Assembly (NCBI GenBank): GCA_964423865.1
Contig: CAYRGN010000006.1
Span: 1 to 64,000, forward strand
Length of the DNA stretch: 64,000 nucleotides
Source of the DNA: Leadbetterella sp964423865
GTDB lineage: Bacteria; Bacteroidota; Bacteroidia; Cytophagales; Spirosomataceae
Reading direction: 5' to 3'
Part shown: piece after piece, positions 51,817 to 60,738 of the stretch
How the letters are laid out: every line of letters starts with the position of its first letter
How positions within the stretch are numbered: position 1 is the first letter of the stretch
Program-made: the position numbers and the translations under genes
Notes under the pieces: generated by a model
Told to the model about the DNA's origin: nothing
The model's database searches: none
Seen by the model: the letters and a program-made list of their open reading frames with translations, nothing else

Positions 51817-53463
51817 CCAACCGTCTTTTAAACCTACCGTCTTATTAAAAATCAGACTGTGAGGCGGCTTACTGTCGGGATCCAGCACAAAGTAGCCGTT
51901 GCGCATAAACTGGAATTTGTGTTCCGGGGTAGCGGCCAACAAAGAGGGTTCCACAAGGGCTTTGACCACTTCCAGGGAATTTTCATTGATAAACTCCTTA
52001 AAATCGCCTTCTTCTCCCGCCGGATTCTCTACTTTGAACAGGCGATCGTACAGGCGAACCTCGGCTTCCACAGCCTCTTGCGCGTTCACCCAATGAATGA
52101 CCCCTTTGACTTTCACTCCGCTCACGTCTTCCCCGCTCTTGGAGTTTTCGATGTAGGAACAACGCAGTTCCGCAATTCTGCCGTCATCGGTCTTGATCAC
52201 TTCATCGCATTGCAGGATATACGCTCCTTTTAGACGCACCACACCTCCCGGTTTCAGCCGGAAATACTTGGCGGGCGGCTCCTCCATAAAATCTCCCGCT
52301 TCTATATAAATTTCTTTACCGAAGTTGATCTCCCGGTGTCCGCCCTCAGGGTCTTCCGGGTTATTTTCTACCCGGCAGATTTCGTTCTTTCCTTCCGGCC
52401 AGTTGGTAATCACCACTTTCAGCGGGTCAAAAACCGCCATTACCCGGGCAGATACACGGTTCAGGTCTTCCCGCACAAAGAATTCCAGCAGACTCACATC
52501 AATCAGGTTGTCGCGCTTCTGTATCCCGATCCGCTCGCAAAAATCCACAATGGCTTTGGAGGTATAGCCCCGCCTCCGCATCCCGGAAATGGTGGGCATA
52601 CGGGGGTCGTCCCAACCGGCTACGTAATTCTCATTGACCAATTGAAGCAGCTTCCGTTTGCTCATCACCGTATAGGTCATGTTCAGACGGGCAAACTCGT
52701 ATTGTTTAGAGGGGAATATACCCAATTTCTCAATGAACCAGTCGTATAGCTCCCGGTGGGAAACAAATTCCAGCGTACAAATGGAATGGGTAATCTCTTC
52801 AATGGAATCCGACTGCCCGTGGGCGAAATCGTACAGCGGATAGATTTTCCACTTATTGCCGGTACGGTGGTGTTCCGCGAAACGGATCCGGTAAATGATG
52901 GGGTCGCGCATGAGCATGTTGCTCGACGAAAGGTTTATCTTAGCGCGCAATACGCGGCTTCCTTCCGGAAATTCACCCGCCGCCATGCGTTGAAAGAGAT
53001 CCAGGTTCTCTTCTACCGTCCGGTCCCTGTAAGGTCCCGGCTTCCCCGGACTGGTGGGCGTTCCTTTGAGTACCGCCATTTCTTCCGAGGTGCTGTCGTC
53101 TACATACGCCAGCCCATCCCGGATCAGTTTTAAAGCGAAAGCGTATAACTCATCGAAATAATCCGATGCGTAAAATTCATTCACCCAATCAAAGCCCAGC
53201 CATTTGACATCGTTTTTAATGGAATCCACATATTCGGTATCTTCCGTCACCGGGTTCGTATCATCAAAACGGAGGTTCGTTCCGCCTCCGTACCGTTGGG
53301 CAAGTCCGAAATTCAGGCAAATGGACTTGGCGTGGCCGATATGCAGGTATCCGTTGGGCTCCGGCGGGAAACGGGTCAGTACCCGCCCGGCATGGATATG
53401 GCTTTCCAGATCCCTTTCTACTATTTCTTCGATAAAATTGAGACTCCTCCCTTCCTCTGACAT
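51811..53463 (-). CDS. glnS: Glutaminyl-tRNA synthetase
   Basis: This 550-residue class I aminoacyl-tRNA synthetase charges tRNA-Gln. The HIGH signature is in GYLHIGHAKSICLNFGLA (about residue 35) and the KMSKS equivalent is VMSKRKLLQLV. RFDDTNPVTEDTEYVDSIKND is typical of GlnRS. The C-terminal two-barrel anticodon-binding region is complete (VKGVIHWVNAQEAVEAEVRL). Its presence implies direct glutaminylation rather than the GatCAB route. Single gene, with terminators on its 3' side. Confidence 0.96.
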   Translation of the reverse strand: MSEEGRSLNFIEEIVERDLESHIHAGRVLTRFPPEPNGYLHIGHAKSICLNFGLAQRYGGGTNLRFDDTNPVTEDTEYVDSIKNDVKWLGFDWVNEFYASDYFDELYAFALKLIRDGLAYVDDSTSEEMAVLKGTPTSPGKPGPYRDRTVEENLDLFQRMAAGEFPEGSRVLRAKINLSSSNMLMRDPIIYRIRFAEHHRTGNKWKIYPLYDFAHGQSDSIEEITHSICTLEFVSHRELYDWFIEKLGIFPSKQYEFARLNMTYTVMSKRKLLQLVNENYVAGWDDPRMPTISGMRRRGYTSKAIVDFCERIGIQKRDNLIDVSLLEFFVREDLNRVSARVMAVFDPLKVVITNWPEGKNEICRVENNPEDPEGGHREINFGKEIYIEAGDFMEEPPAKYFRLKPGGVVRLKGAYILQCDEVIKTDDGRIAELRCSYIENSKSGEDVSGVKVKGVIHWVNAQEAVEAEVRLYDRLFKVENPAGEEGDFKEFINENSLEVVKALVEPSLLAATPEHKFQFMRNGYFVLDPDSKPPHSLIFNKTVGLKDGWK

Positions 53464-53532
53464 AAAACGTTTATTGATTCACAAATTTAGGGGTTTGCCG
53501 AGGTCTTTTAAACCCTTCCCCCTATAAAAAAC

Positions 53533-54309
53533 TTATTTCCCTTTAAAAACCGGGCTTCTTTTGGAGAGAAACGCCATTACTCCTTCTGCGAAATCGGCAG
53601 ATTGCCCGCAAAAGGTTTGGGCTTCCGCTTCGAGGTGCAGCACTTCTTCCAGGCTACTTTGGAAAGATTGATTCAGTACCTGCTTCATCTTGCCGATGCT
53701 TCGGGTAGCCGCCGAGGCGTAAAGATCAGCCAGGGCTTCCACCTCTGCGTCCAGGCGTTCTTTCGGAACGGCTTTATTGGCCAGTCCCATACCGACAGCC
53801 TCTTCCATAAAGACTTTCCGGCCGGTACTGCAAAGTTCAAACGCCTTTAGCGGGCCTACCAGGCGGGGCAGGAAAAACATGGAACCCGCATCAGGCATCA
53901 GGCCGATTCCTACAAAGAGCTCCGTAAAATAGGCGTCGTCTGCTGCGATTACGACGTCACAGGCCAACACCAGCGACATCCCCGCTCCGGCCGCCAGGCC
54001 GTTCATCCGGCAAATCACCGGCTTTTCAAGCGCCCTCAGTCCCAGGATCAGCGGATTATACGTTGCTTTCAGTACCTCTCCCAAACGGGTATCGGCCAAG
54101 CCTTCTTTCAGGTCGGCGCCGGAAGAAAACGCTTTGTCTTCGCCGCCGGAGAGAATCACTACCCGAATCTCTTCATCTTCGGCGCATTCCTGCACCGCCC
54201 GCGTCAATTCACCCAGCATCTCCCGGCTCAAGGCGTTATACGTTTGAGACCGGTTCAGCGTGATGTACGCTTTGCCGTCTCTTTTTTCAAATAAAATAGT
54301 CTTGTACAT
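53533..54309 (-). CDS. Enoyl-CoA hydratase/isomerase family protein (crotonase, PaaG-like)
   Basis: This 258-residue crotonase has the two oxyanion-hole segments, DKAFSSGADLKEGL (about 58-71) and NGLAAGAGMSLVLACDVVIA (about 104-123). An Asp-containing active-site segment, GLMPDAGSMFFLPRLVG, follows. LMPDAGS resembles the PaaG-type isomerases of phenylacetate degradation more than plain enoyl-CoA hydratases with a Glu pair. It probably acts in fatty-acid or aromatic acid breakdown. No pathway partners are adjacent, so the substrate is open. Confidence 0.88.
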   Translation of the reverse strand: MYKTILFEKRDGKAYITLNRSQTYNALSREMLGELTRAVQECAEDEEIRVVILSGGEDKAFSSGADLKEGLADTRLGEVLKATYNPLILGLRALEKPVICRMNGLAAGAGMSLVLACDVVIAADDAYFTELFVGIGLMPDAGSMFFLPRLVGPLKAFELCSTGRKVFMEEAVGMGLANKAVPKERLDAEVEALADLYASAATRSIGKMKQVLNQSFQSSLEEVLHLEAEAQTFCGQSADFAEGVMAFLSKRSPVFKGK

Positions 54310-54422
54310 AACATTCCCAGGGTCACAAATTCAAAAATACGGAATCGGCCGGAGAAAAACGGCGATACAGGCATTTAATTCGGGAAATCCAACACCCTAA
54401 AGCCAAGACACGCCTCAATCAC

Positions 54423-54458
54423 AAAAGCCGCCTGAAATCTCCCTTTCAGACGGCCTTT
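54423..54458. terminator. Hairpin downstream of the 39-residue membrane protein
   Basis: AAAAGCCGCCTGAAA (54423-54437) and TTTCAGACGGCCTTT (54444-54458) pair with two mismatches around a 6-base loop. On the minus strand it follows the small gene's stop codon by 17 bp. Confidence 0.7.
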
Positions 54459-54474
54459 CCGTGATGGTATACAA

Positions 54475-54594
54475 TCAGTATCTATAAACCGCTTTACCGG
54501 GATAAAAGCCGGTTTTCACCTTCTTATTTCCCAACGTATAAACCACCACTCCTACTGCCAGCGCGGCAATGCCAAACAGGAATCCCTTTTTCAT
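54475..54594 (-). CDS. 39-residue single-span membrane protein
   Basis: A short reading frame from ATG 54594 begins MKKGFLFGIAALAVGVVVYT and continues LGNKKVKTGFYPGKAVYRY to a stop at 54475. It has one transmembrane helix (about 4-20) and a short basic tail. A hairpin follows and AT-rich upstream sequence precedes it, both supporting a real transcript. I know no function. Small proteins of this type often modulate membrane complexes. Confidence 0.6.
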   Translation of the reverse strand: MKKGFLFGIAALAVGVVVYTLGNKKVKTGFYPGKAVYRY

Positions 54595-55066
54595 AATTGT
54601 ATGTTTATTTATTGTTGCACTAATATTTTGATTGCTGTACTAAGTTAACGAAGAATTCTGTAATAACAATCCCGAAACACCTTAAATTTACCTTAAAATT
54701 TATTATCTGGTATAAAATAGGAATTTCCGGCTACTTTTTCCTGAGGTCATCGTGATTTTCCAAACGAAATCCGCACCGATTCAGGCCTGCCGGCTATCCG
54801 GCGAAAACCGCCGTCTTACCGTGCAAAGTTCCTGCATAAAAAGGCAGAGCGGCCTACTTAAAACAGCGGCCCAAAGACCTGTAGCCGACAAGCCGTTTCC
54901 GACAGGTAAATCAAAATTTAAATTGTACTTTTCCAATAATTTCCACCGAAAATTAATCCAAAATTTCGTTTAAAAAATTTTAAGTTTTTTTTAAGTTTTT
55001 AAGGTAGTCCTGCCTTCCCTTTCTTTCGCCCGAAAAATATCCTAGTTTTGTTAAAACATATAGCGA
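54595..55066. other. AT-rich intergenic region before rsgA
   Basis: This 472-bp stretch has no convincing gene. It is divergent between the small membrane protein and rsgA. Near 54970-55005 there are runs such as AATTTTAAG and TTTTTTTTAAG. Apart from the rsgA -7 box at 55043 I see no named element. Confidence 0.6.
55043..55050 (+). promoter_or_regulatory. -7 box of rsgA (TAGTTTTG)
   Basis: This is an exact TAnnTTTG match 17 bp before the TTG start codon of rsgA. The short distance supports TTG 55067 as the first usable start and implies a very short leader. The -33 element is weak. Confidence 0.55.
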
Positions 55067-55987
55067 TTGGAACTTCAGGAGGGTATCGTTTTCAGATCAA
55101 CAGGCAGCTGGTACGAGGTGAAAAACCACGAAACCGGCCAGGTAGTTTCGTGCCGCCTGAAAGGGAAATTCAAGATCCGAAACCTCAAAGTTACCAACCC
55201 CATCGCCGTGGGCGACCGTGTGTTGTATGAACCCCGGGAAAACATCATTGAGGACATCCTCCCCCGTGAAAATTACGTGATCCGCCAGAGCGTACACAAA
55301 TCGGCCCACGCCCACCTCCTGGCCGCCAACGTAGACCAGCTGATCCTTATTGTCACCATTCGCAGCCCCAAAACCTCCCTGGGTTTCATAGACCGTTTCC
55401 TGGTCACCGCCGAAACCTTCCGCATCCCCGCCACCCTGGTATTTAACAAACAGGACATCCTGGACGAAGAAGAAAAAGCCTACCAGGAAGAGCTCATCGA
55501 GCTGTATACCGGCCTGGGCTACGGCTGCGTCAAAACATCGACCTACACTGCCCAGGGAATAGAAGACCTCCAGGCCTCCCTGAGAGGAAAAACCTCCCTG
55601 ATCTCCGGACACTCCGGCGTGGGGAAGTCCAGCCTGCTGAATATACTTCATCCCGACCTGGAACTCGCCACCTCCGAAGTCTCCGGGTTCTCAGACAAAG
55701 GCGTACATACCACCACCTTCGCGGAAATGTTTGAACCCGAACCCGGCACGCGCGTGATCGACAGCCCGGGCATTAAAGAATTAGGCCTGATCGATATTGA
55801 AAAAGAAGAACTCGCCCATTTTTTCCCGGAATTTCGTGAACTCCTGGGCCAATGCCGGTTTCATAACTGCCTGCATATCAATGAACCCCAATGTGCCGTT
55901 AAAAACGCGGTAGAGGAGGGCGACCTTTACCTCAGTCGCTATATGAGCTACCTCAGCATGTTTGAAAATGACGATAACCGACGATGA
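55067..55987 (+). CDS. rsgA: Ribosome small-subunit GTPase RsgA
   Basis: This 306-residue circularly permuted GTPase helps mature the 30S subunit. The start is TTG (MELQEGIVFRSTGSWYEV). The N-terminal OB fold (about 1-75) is followed by the permuted motifs G4 FNKQD, G1 GHSGVGKSSLLN and G3 DSPG. The zinc region CRFHNCLHINEPQCAV closes the chain. It overlaps the next gene by 4 bp and probably heads the operon rsgA-merR-dprA. Confidence 0.95.
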   Translation: MELQEGIVFRSTGSWYEVKNHETGQVVSCRLKGKFKIRNLKVTNPIAVGDRVLYEPRENIIEDILPRENYVIRQSVHKSAHAHLLAANVDQLILIVTIRSPKTSLGFIDRFLVTAETFRIPATLVFNKQDILDEEEKAYQEELIELYTGLGYGCVKTSTYTAQGIEDLQASLRGKTSLISGHSGVGKSSLLNILHPDLELATSEVSGFSDKGVHTTTFAEMFEPEPGTRVIDSPGIKELGLIDIEKEELAHFFPEFRELLGQCRFHNCLHINEPQCAVKNAVEEGDLYLSRYMSYLSMFENDDNRR

Positions 55988-56307
55988 ACATGAAACTCTT
56001 TTATTCCACCGAGGAAGTCTGTACACACCTGGAGATCCCCCGCACCACCCTGGAATATTACCTGCTGGAATTCAAGCTGAATATCCGTAAGTCCGGACGA
56101 AACCGGAAATTCTCACACAAAGACATTGAAAAACTTCAGCGCATCGTAGACCTCGTGCAAAAAGAAGGCTTTACCCTGGAAGGAGCTAAGGAACAATTAC
56201 GCCTGAAAGCAAAAAATGACAACGAAAACGAAGAAATTATCCAACGCTTGCAGGAAATTCGAAAGTCCTTAGTATTTTTAAAGGATGGAATCGAATCGCA
56301 TAACTGA
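55984..56307 (+). CDS. MerR-type HTH protein
   Basis: This 107-residue protein has an N-terminal MerR-like winged helix (YSTEEVCTHLEIPRTTLEYY, with SGRNRKFSHKDIEKLQRI) and a helical dimerisation tail (LRLKAKNDNENEEIIQRLQE). There is no effector domain. It overlaps rsgA by 4 bp and dprA by 23 bp. A gene of this type commonly sits before dprA in Bacteroidota. Its targets are unknown. Confidence 0.85.
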   Translation: MNMKLFYSTEEVCTHLEIPRTTLEYYLLEFKLNIRKSGRNRKFSHKDIEKLQRIVDLVQKEGFTLEGAKEQLRLKAKNDNENEEIIQRLQEIRKSLVFLKDGIESHN

Positions 56308-57394
56308 AGAACTACACTACGAGATCGCCCTTAGCCGCCTGGAAGGGATAGGAAATGTACTTTACAAAAATCTTTTGTCACGTTTCGGGTCAGCCCAGGA
56401 GGTTTTCCGGGCTTCTGCGGGGAACCTAACGCGTGTATCCGGAATAGGGTCGCACCTGGCCCAAGCCTTCCACCGGAAAGAAGAGGCCCTCCGGGAAGCG
56501 GAAAGAATCATCGTAGATTCCGCCCGGAAAAACATCCGGATCATGACCCTGCGCTCGGCAGATTACCCTACCCTCCTGAAAGAAACCTACGATTGCCCCC
56601 CTATCCTTTACCTGAAAGGCAAAGGGAGCGTCCAGTCGCACAAGACCCTGGCCATCGTAGGCACCCGGGAAGCCAGCGCCTACGGCAAAGAAGTGGTACA
56701 AAACCTGATGACGGACCTGCCCGGCGTACAGATCATCAGCGGCCTGGCCTACGGCATTGACATCACCGCCCACCGCGAGGCCCTCAAAAACGGGTTATCG
56801 ACACTGGGCGTACTGGCCAACGGGCTAGACACCGTATACCCGTCTGCCCACCGCAAAGTAGCCGAAGAGATGAAGGAAGAAGGCCTTCTTATCTCCGAGC
56901 AACCCGTTTTCTCCAAACTGCACCCCCAGTTTTTTGTATCGAGGAACCGCATCATTGCAGGACTGAGCCAGGCGGTGCTGGTGATCGAGTCGGCCAGGAA
57001 GGGCGGCTCTATGGTCACCGCCGAATTCGCCAACAATTATAACCGGGAGGTCTTTGCCGTACCCGGAGACCTCTACAAAAAGCAGTCGGAAGGCACCCAC
57101 CACCTCATCCTGCATCACAAAGCCCGTATTTTTACAGATGCCCCGGCGATGATCGACTGGATGCAATGGAATTCGGAAGCAGCTCCCCCCAAAAATGAAT
57201 GGGACCTCTCCGCCTTTTCCGGGGAGGAAAGGGCCGTACTTACCTTGCTTCTCGACCGTGGAGAAATGCACATAGACGAACTGAACTGGTATGCCGAGGT
57301 GCCTCCGGGGCGCCTGCCTTCTATCCTGCTCACCCTCGAATTCCGCGATGTGGTCCGACAGTCTCCCGGGAAAAAGTTTTCGGTCAGGAAGTAG
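56285..57394 (+). CDS. dprA: DNA-processing protein DprA
   Basis: This 369-residue DprA/Smf loads RecA on incoming single-stranded DNA in natural transformation. An N-terminal HhH/SAM-like part (LSRLEGIGNVLYKNLLSRFG) is followed by the Rossmann-like core (about 80-290): LAIVGTREASAYGKE, ISGLAYGIDITAHREAL, FVSRNRIIAGLSQAVLVIES and GSMVTAEFANNYNREVFAVPGD. A C-terminal winged helix ends the chain. Length is normal. It is the last gene of the rsgA operon. Confidence 0.94.
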   Translation: MESNRITEELHYEIALSRLEGIGNVLYKNLLSRFGSAQEVFRASAGNLTRVSGIGSHLAQAFHRKEEALREAERIIVDSARKNIRIMTLRSADYPTLLKETYDCPPILYLKGKGSVQSHKTLAIVGTREASAYGKEVVQNLMTDLPGVQIISGLAYGIDITAHREALKNGLSTLGVLANGLDTVYPSAHRKVAEEMKEEGLLISEQPVFSKLHPQFFVSRNRIIAGLSQAVLVIESARKGGSMVTAEFANNYNREVFAVPGDLYKKQSEGTHHLILHHKARIFTDAPAMIDWMQWNSEAAPPKNEWDLSAFSGEERAVLTLLLDRGEMHIDELNWYAEVPPGRLPSILLTLEFRDVVRQSPGKKFSVRK

Positions 57395-57510
57395 GTTATA
57401 GGCCTCCCGTCACCCTAAACTGCAACTATCCTAAAAATAAAAACGTTATATTGCATACCCGTGGCCCTGGCGTATTCGGCCGGACCCGGTTAGCCTCTTG
57501 TTTTTACACT

Positions 57511-59535
57511 ATGAGTTTTAACATCACTTCAGAATTTAAACCTACGGGCGATCAGCCCCAGGCTATCGAGCAATTGGTCAGATCGGTCGACTCCGGTGAA
57601 AAAGCCACCGTACTTTTGGGCGTAACCGGAAGCGGCAAAACCTTTACCATCGCCAATGCCATACAGCAGCTGAACATGCCGGTGCTGATTCTGAGCCATA
57701 ACAAGACCCTGGCCGCACAGCTTTACGGAGAGTTCAGGCAGTTTTTCCCCGAAAACGCAGTCGAATATTTTATTTCCTATTACGACTACTACCAGCCCGA
57801 AGCCTACATTGCTTCTACCAACACCTACATTGAGAAAGACCTGATGATCAACCAGGAAATCGACAAGCTCCGGCTTTCCACCGTGTCTTCCCTCATGTCA
57901 GGCCGAAAAGACGTGATTGTGGTGGCCTCGGTCTCCTGTATCTACGGCGCCGGAAACCCCAACGAGTTTAAACAGAGCATTGTCAAAGTAAAAAAAGGCG
58001 ATACCATCAGCCGGAACCGCCTCCTCTATGACCTGGTTTCCATTCTCTATTCCCGCACAGAAGCCGAATTTAACCGGGGCACTTTCCGAGTCAAAGGCGA
58101 TACCGTAGACATTTATCCCGGTTATGCCGATTTTGCCTACCGCATCATTTTCTGGGGAGATGAGGTGGAAGATATCCAGATGATTGAACCCCATTCCGGA
58201 AAAAAAATCCGTCCTGAAAGCAAAGTGGCTATCTTTCCGGCCAATCTTTTTGTAACAGGGAAAGACGTAATGCAAACGGCCATACGCCAGATCCAGGACG
58301 ACCTGGTGACCCAGATAAAGCATTTTGAAAGTGAAGGAAAACGAATCGAAGCCGAGCGTATCCAGGAAAGAACGGAGTTTGACATGGAAATGATGCGCGA
58401 ACTCGGCTATTGCAGCGGTATCGAGAACTATTCCCGGTATTTCGACCGTCGTATGGCCGGGGAAAGGCCGTTCTGTCTGCTCGACTACTTCCAGGACGAC
58501 TTCCTCCTGGTGATTGACGAAAGCCATGTGAGCATACCCCAAATTACCGCCATGTACGGGGGAGACCGCTCCCGGAAAACCTCCCTGGTAGAATACGGCT
58601 TCCGCCTGCCTTCCGCCCTGGATAACCGCCCCCTTACTTTCCAGGAATTTGAGGAACTCACCCCACGGACCATCTATGTGAGCGCCACGCCCGCCAATTA
58701 CGAGCTGAACAAGGCCGGCGGAGTAGTGGTAGAGCAGATTATCCGGCCCACCGGCCTGCTGGATCCGGAAATTGACGTCAGGCCAAGCCTGAACCAGATC
58801 GATGACCTCCTTGAAGAAATTCACGACCGGATCAAAAAGGAAGAGCGTGTGCTGGTTACCACCCTCACGAAACGCATGGCCGAAGAACTCAGCCGTTACC
58901 TCGAACGCGTAGGCATCAAGGTAAGGTACATCCACTCTGAAATCAAAACCATGGAGAGGGTGGAAATCCTGAGAGAATTAAGGCTGGGCGTCATTGATGT
59001 GCTGGTAGGCGTTAACCTCCTGCGCGAAGGCCTTGACCTGCCCGAAGTGTCGCTGGTAGCCATTATGGACGCGGACAAAGAGGGATTCCTGCGCGACAAC
59101 CGCTCCCTTATCCAGACCATAGGGCGGGCGGCCCGAAACTCCAACGGGAAGGTGATCATGTATGCCGACCGGATCACCGGGTCTATGCAGACCGCCATAG
59201 ATGAAACGCTGAGGCGGCGGGCCATACAAATGGAATACAATACCGAGCACGGTATAACGCCCCAGACCATTCTCAAAAGCAAGGAAGCTATCTTGGAACA
59301 AACTTCCATTGCCGACTTTAAAGCGGTACCCAAGGGGTATTACGTAGAACCCGAACACGCCCACATTGCGGCAGACCCTGTGGTGGCGTATATGAATAAA
59401 CCCCAGCTGGAAAAACTGATGCAGGAAGCGAAAAACAATATGGAAAAGGCCGCCGCAGAACTGAATTTCCTGCAGGCGGCCCGTTTCAGAGATGAAATGC
59501 TCCAGTTGCAGGAGCGAATCTCAGGCTTGAATTAA
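57511..59535 (+). CDS. uvrB: Excinuclease ABC subunit B
   Basis: This 674-residue DNA-repair helicase-like subunit starts at ATG 57511 (MSFNITSEFKPTGDQPQAIE). The open frame upstream overlaps dprA and is not counted. Walker A is GVTGSGKTFT, and the beta-hairpin region is ISYYDYYQPEAYIAS. The DEAD-like box is LLVIDESHVSIPQI, with C-terminal helicase motifs (GVNLLREGLDLPEVSLVAI, QTIGRAARNSNGKVIMYAD) and a UVR domain at the end. It converges on the DUF4920 gene with a 4-bp overlap of their ends. Confidence 0.97.
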   Translation: MSFNITSEFKPTGDQPQAIEQLVRSVDSGEKATVLLGVTGSGKTFTIANAIQQLNMPVLILSHNKTLAAQLYGEFRQFFPENAVEYFISYYDYYQPEAYIASTNTYIEKDLMINQEIDKLRLSTVSSLMSGRKDVIVVASVSCIYGAGNPNEFKQSIVKVKKGDTISRNRLLYDLVSILYSRTEAEFNRGTFRVKGDTVDIYPGYADFAYRIIFWGDEVEDIQMIEPHSGKKIRPESKVAIFPANLFVTGKDVMQTAIRQIQDDLVTQIKHFESEGKRIEAERIQERTEFDMEMMRELGYCSGIENYSRYFDRRMAGERPFCLLDYFQDDFLLVIDESHVSIPQITAMYGGDRSRKTSLVEYGFRLPSALDNRPLTFQEFEELTPRTIYVSATPANYELNKAGGVVVEQIIRPTGLLDPEIDVRPSLNQIDDLLEEIHDRIKKEERVLVTTLTKRMAEELSRYLERVGIKVRYIHSEIKTMERVEILRELRLGVIDVLVGVNLLREGLDLPEVSLVAIMDADKEGFLRDNRSLIQTIGRAARNSNGKVIMYADRITGSMQTAIDETLRRRAIQMEYNTEHGITPQTILKSKEAILEQTSIADFKAVPKGYYVEPEHAHIAADPVVAYMNKPQLEKLMQEAKNNMEKAAAELNFLQAARFRDEMLQLQERISGLN

Positions 59536-59984
59536 TTTTTGGGAACCAGAACCCCGTCAGCAAGGAAGGTCAGATCTACCTTGTCTTCGGTGATCTTATC
59601 GATTTCTTCCTGTGATTTTTTGGCGTCTTCCGCATAGTGCCTCTGCTCTGCTACCGACAAGGTTTTTACCGAAGGAACTCCCTGAAAGATCACCTTTTTT
59701 CCGGCGATATCTTTCGGCACAAAGAAATCATAGTCTTTAAATTTGACCATCATGGTGGTGCCGTCTGACTTCTTGATCCGCATCCAGCAACCCTTCATCT
59801 GGCATACCGATTCCACCTCTCCTTCTACCTTTACCACTTCTCCGTTAAAGTCGCTTTTCCCTTCCAATGTAGAAACAGGTTCCGCTCCTTTGGCATTAAT
59901 TTTTTTACCGAAAGTATCGTATTTCTGACCAAAGGCCACTACCGTACAGATCATCAAAAGCGAGCTGAAAAGTATTTTTTTCAT
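59532..59984 (-). CDS. DUF4920-domain secreted protein
   Basis: From ATG 59984 the product is 150 residues with signal MKKILFSSLLMICTVVAFGQ. The mature part is a small OB-like domain: FNGEVVKVEGEVESVCQMKG, CWMRIKKSDGTTMMVKFKDY and KKVIFQGVPSVKT. The conserved CQMKGCW pair suggests metal or thiol chemistry in the periplasm. The family is widespread in Bacteroidota and has no firm function. An in-frame start at 60038 is less likely because it would bury the signal peptide. Confidence 0.85.
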   Translation of the reverse strand: MKKILFSSLLMICTVVAFGQKYDTFGKKINAKGAEPVSTLEGKSDFNGEVVKVEGEVESVCQMKGCWMRIKKSDGTTMMVKFKDYDFFVPKDIAGKKVIFQGVPSVKTLSVAEQRHYAEDAKKSQEEIDKITEDKVDLTFLADGVLVPKN

Positions 59985-60114
59985 ATTTGTTAATGTATTT
60001 CTTTTTGCAAAGCTACTTATAAATAACGTGTTAAACAACGGCTTTATTTAGAATTATTCTACCGAAATATTTGATTTTTTTTCAACGGGCGCGGTTCTCG
60101 ACAGCTTGAAGATT

Positions 60115-60738
60115 TCACGGCTTAAAATCGGGAATAAAAAGCTGCTCCGTACAAAATGTATACTCCCGCGGCTCGTTAGAAGAGATAATGACGACCCGTT
60201 CGGCCACCAGTTTCTGCACCTCGGTCTTATACCACTCAAAACCGTGGCTATCAATGTTGGCGGTAGGTTCGTCCAGAATCAGCACTTCGTTCCGTGTAAA
60301 AAAAGCGAAGCCCAACTTCAGCTTTTGTTTCATTCCTGAAGAGAAATCACGGATATACTTGTCGCTGTGTTTTTCCAGACCCAGCCTTGCCATAAATTCG
60401 GCTTTGCTCATGCCTTCCGTGAAAGGCCGGAAACGGATATGGAAATCTATGCTCTCTGAGAGGGTAAATTCTTCAATAAGTTCCAGGTAAGGAGCGGAGA
60501 TGCCCGTGAGGGTGTACCAGTTTTCTTCCGGTACGGGCTGTTGGTTTCGGGTGTAGGCCACCGAGCCTTCGTTGAGGGGGAGTGTACCCGCGATCGCTTT
60601 GATCAATGTGCTTTTCCCCGAGCCGTTCGGGCCGGTTATGGCCACCGGGTTCCCTGTTTTAAATTCATAGCTTAAGCCTCTGAATATCCATTCCCGTGAG
60701 AATTTCTTTCCGGCATTATCGAGAACGAGTGAAATCAA
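60115..60738 (-). CDS. ABC transporter ATP-binding protein (CcmA-like) in the lpx cluster
   Basis: This 207-residue stand-alone nucleotide-binding domain has Walker A GPNGSGKSTLIKAI, signature FSSGMKQKLKLGFA and Walker B EVLILDEPTANID. No permease gene is adjacent. Its start overlaps the lpxA stop by 4 bp, so it is translated with lipid A genes. In Bacteroidota this order (lpxD, lpxC/fabZ, lpxA, ATPase) recurs, suggesting a link to envelope lipid handling or haem/cytochrome export. The real partner is unknown. Confidence 0.85.
   Translation of the reverse strand: MISLVLDNAGKKFSREWIFRGLSYEFKTGNPVAITGPNGSGKSTLIKAIAGTLPLNEGSVAYTRNQQPVPEENWYTLTGISAPYLELIEEFTLSESIDFHIRFRPFTEGMSKAEFMARLGLEKHSDKYIRDFSSGMKQKLKLGFAFFTRNEVLILDEPTANIDSHGFEWYKTEVQKLVAERVVIISSNEPREYTFCTEQLFIPDFKP

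Noticed and set aside
54752..54973. A 73-residue open frame upstream of rsgA
   Set aside because: It lacks an ATG start, has low-complexity basic composition, no homology I recognise and lies in an AT-rich intergenic region.
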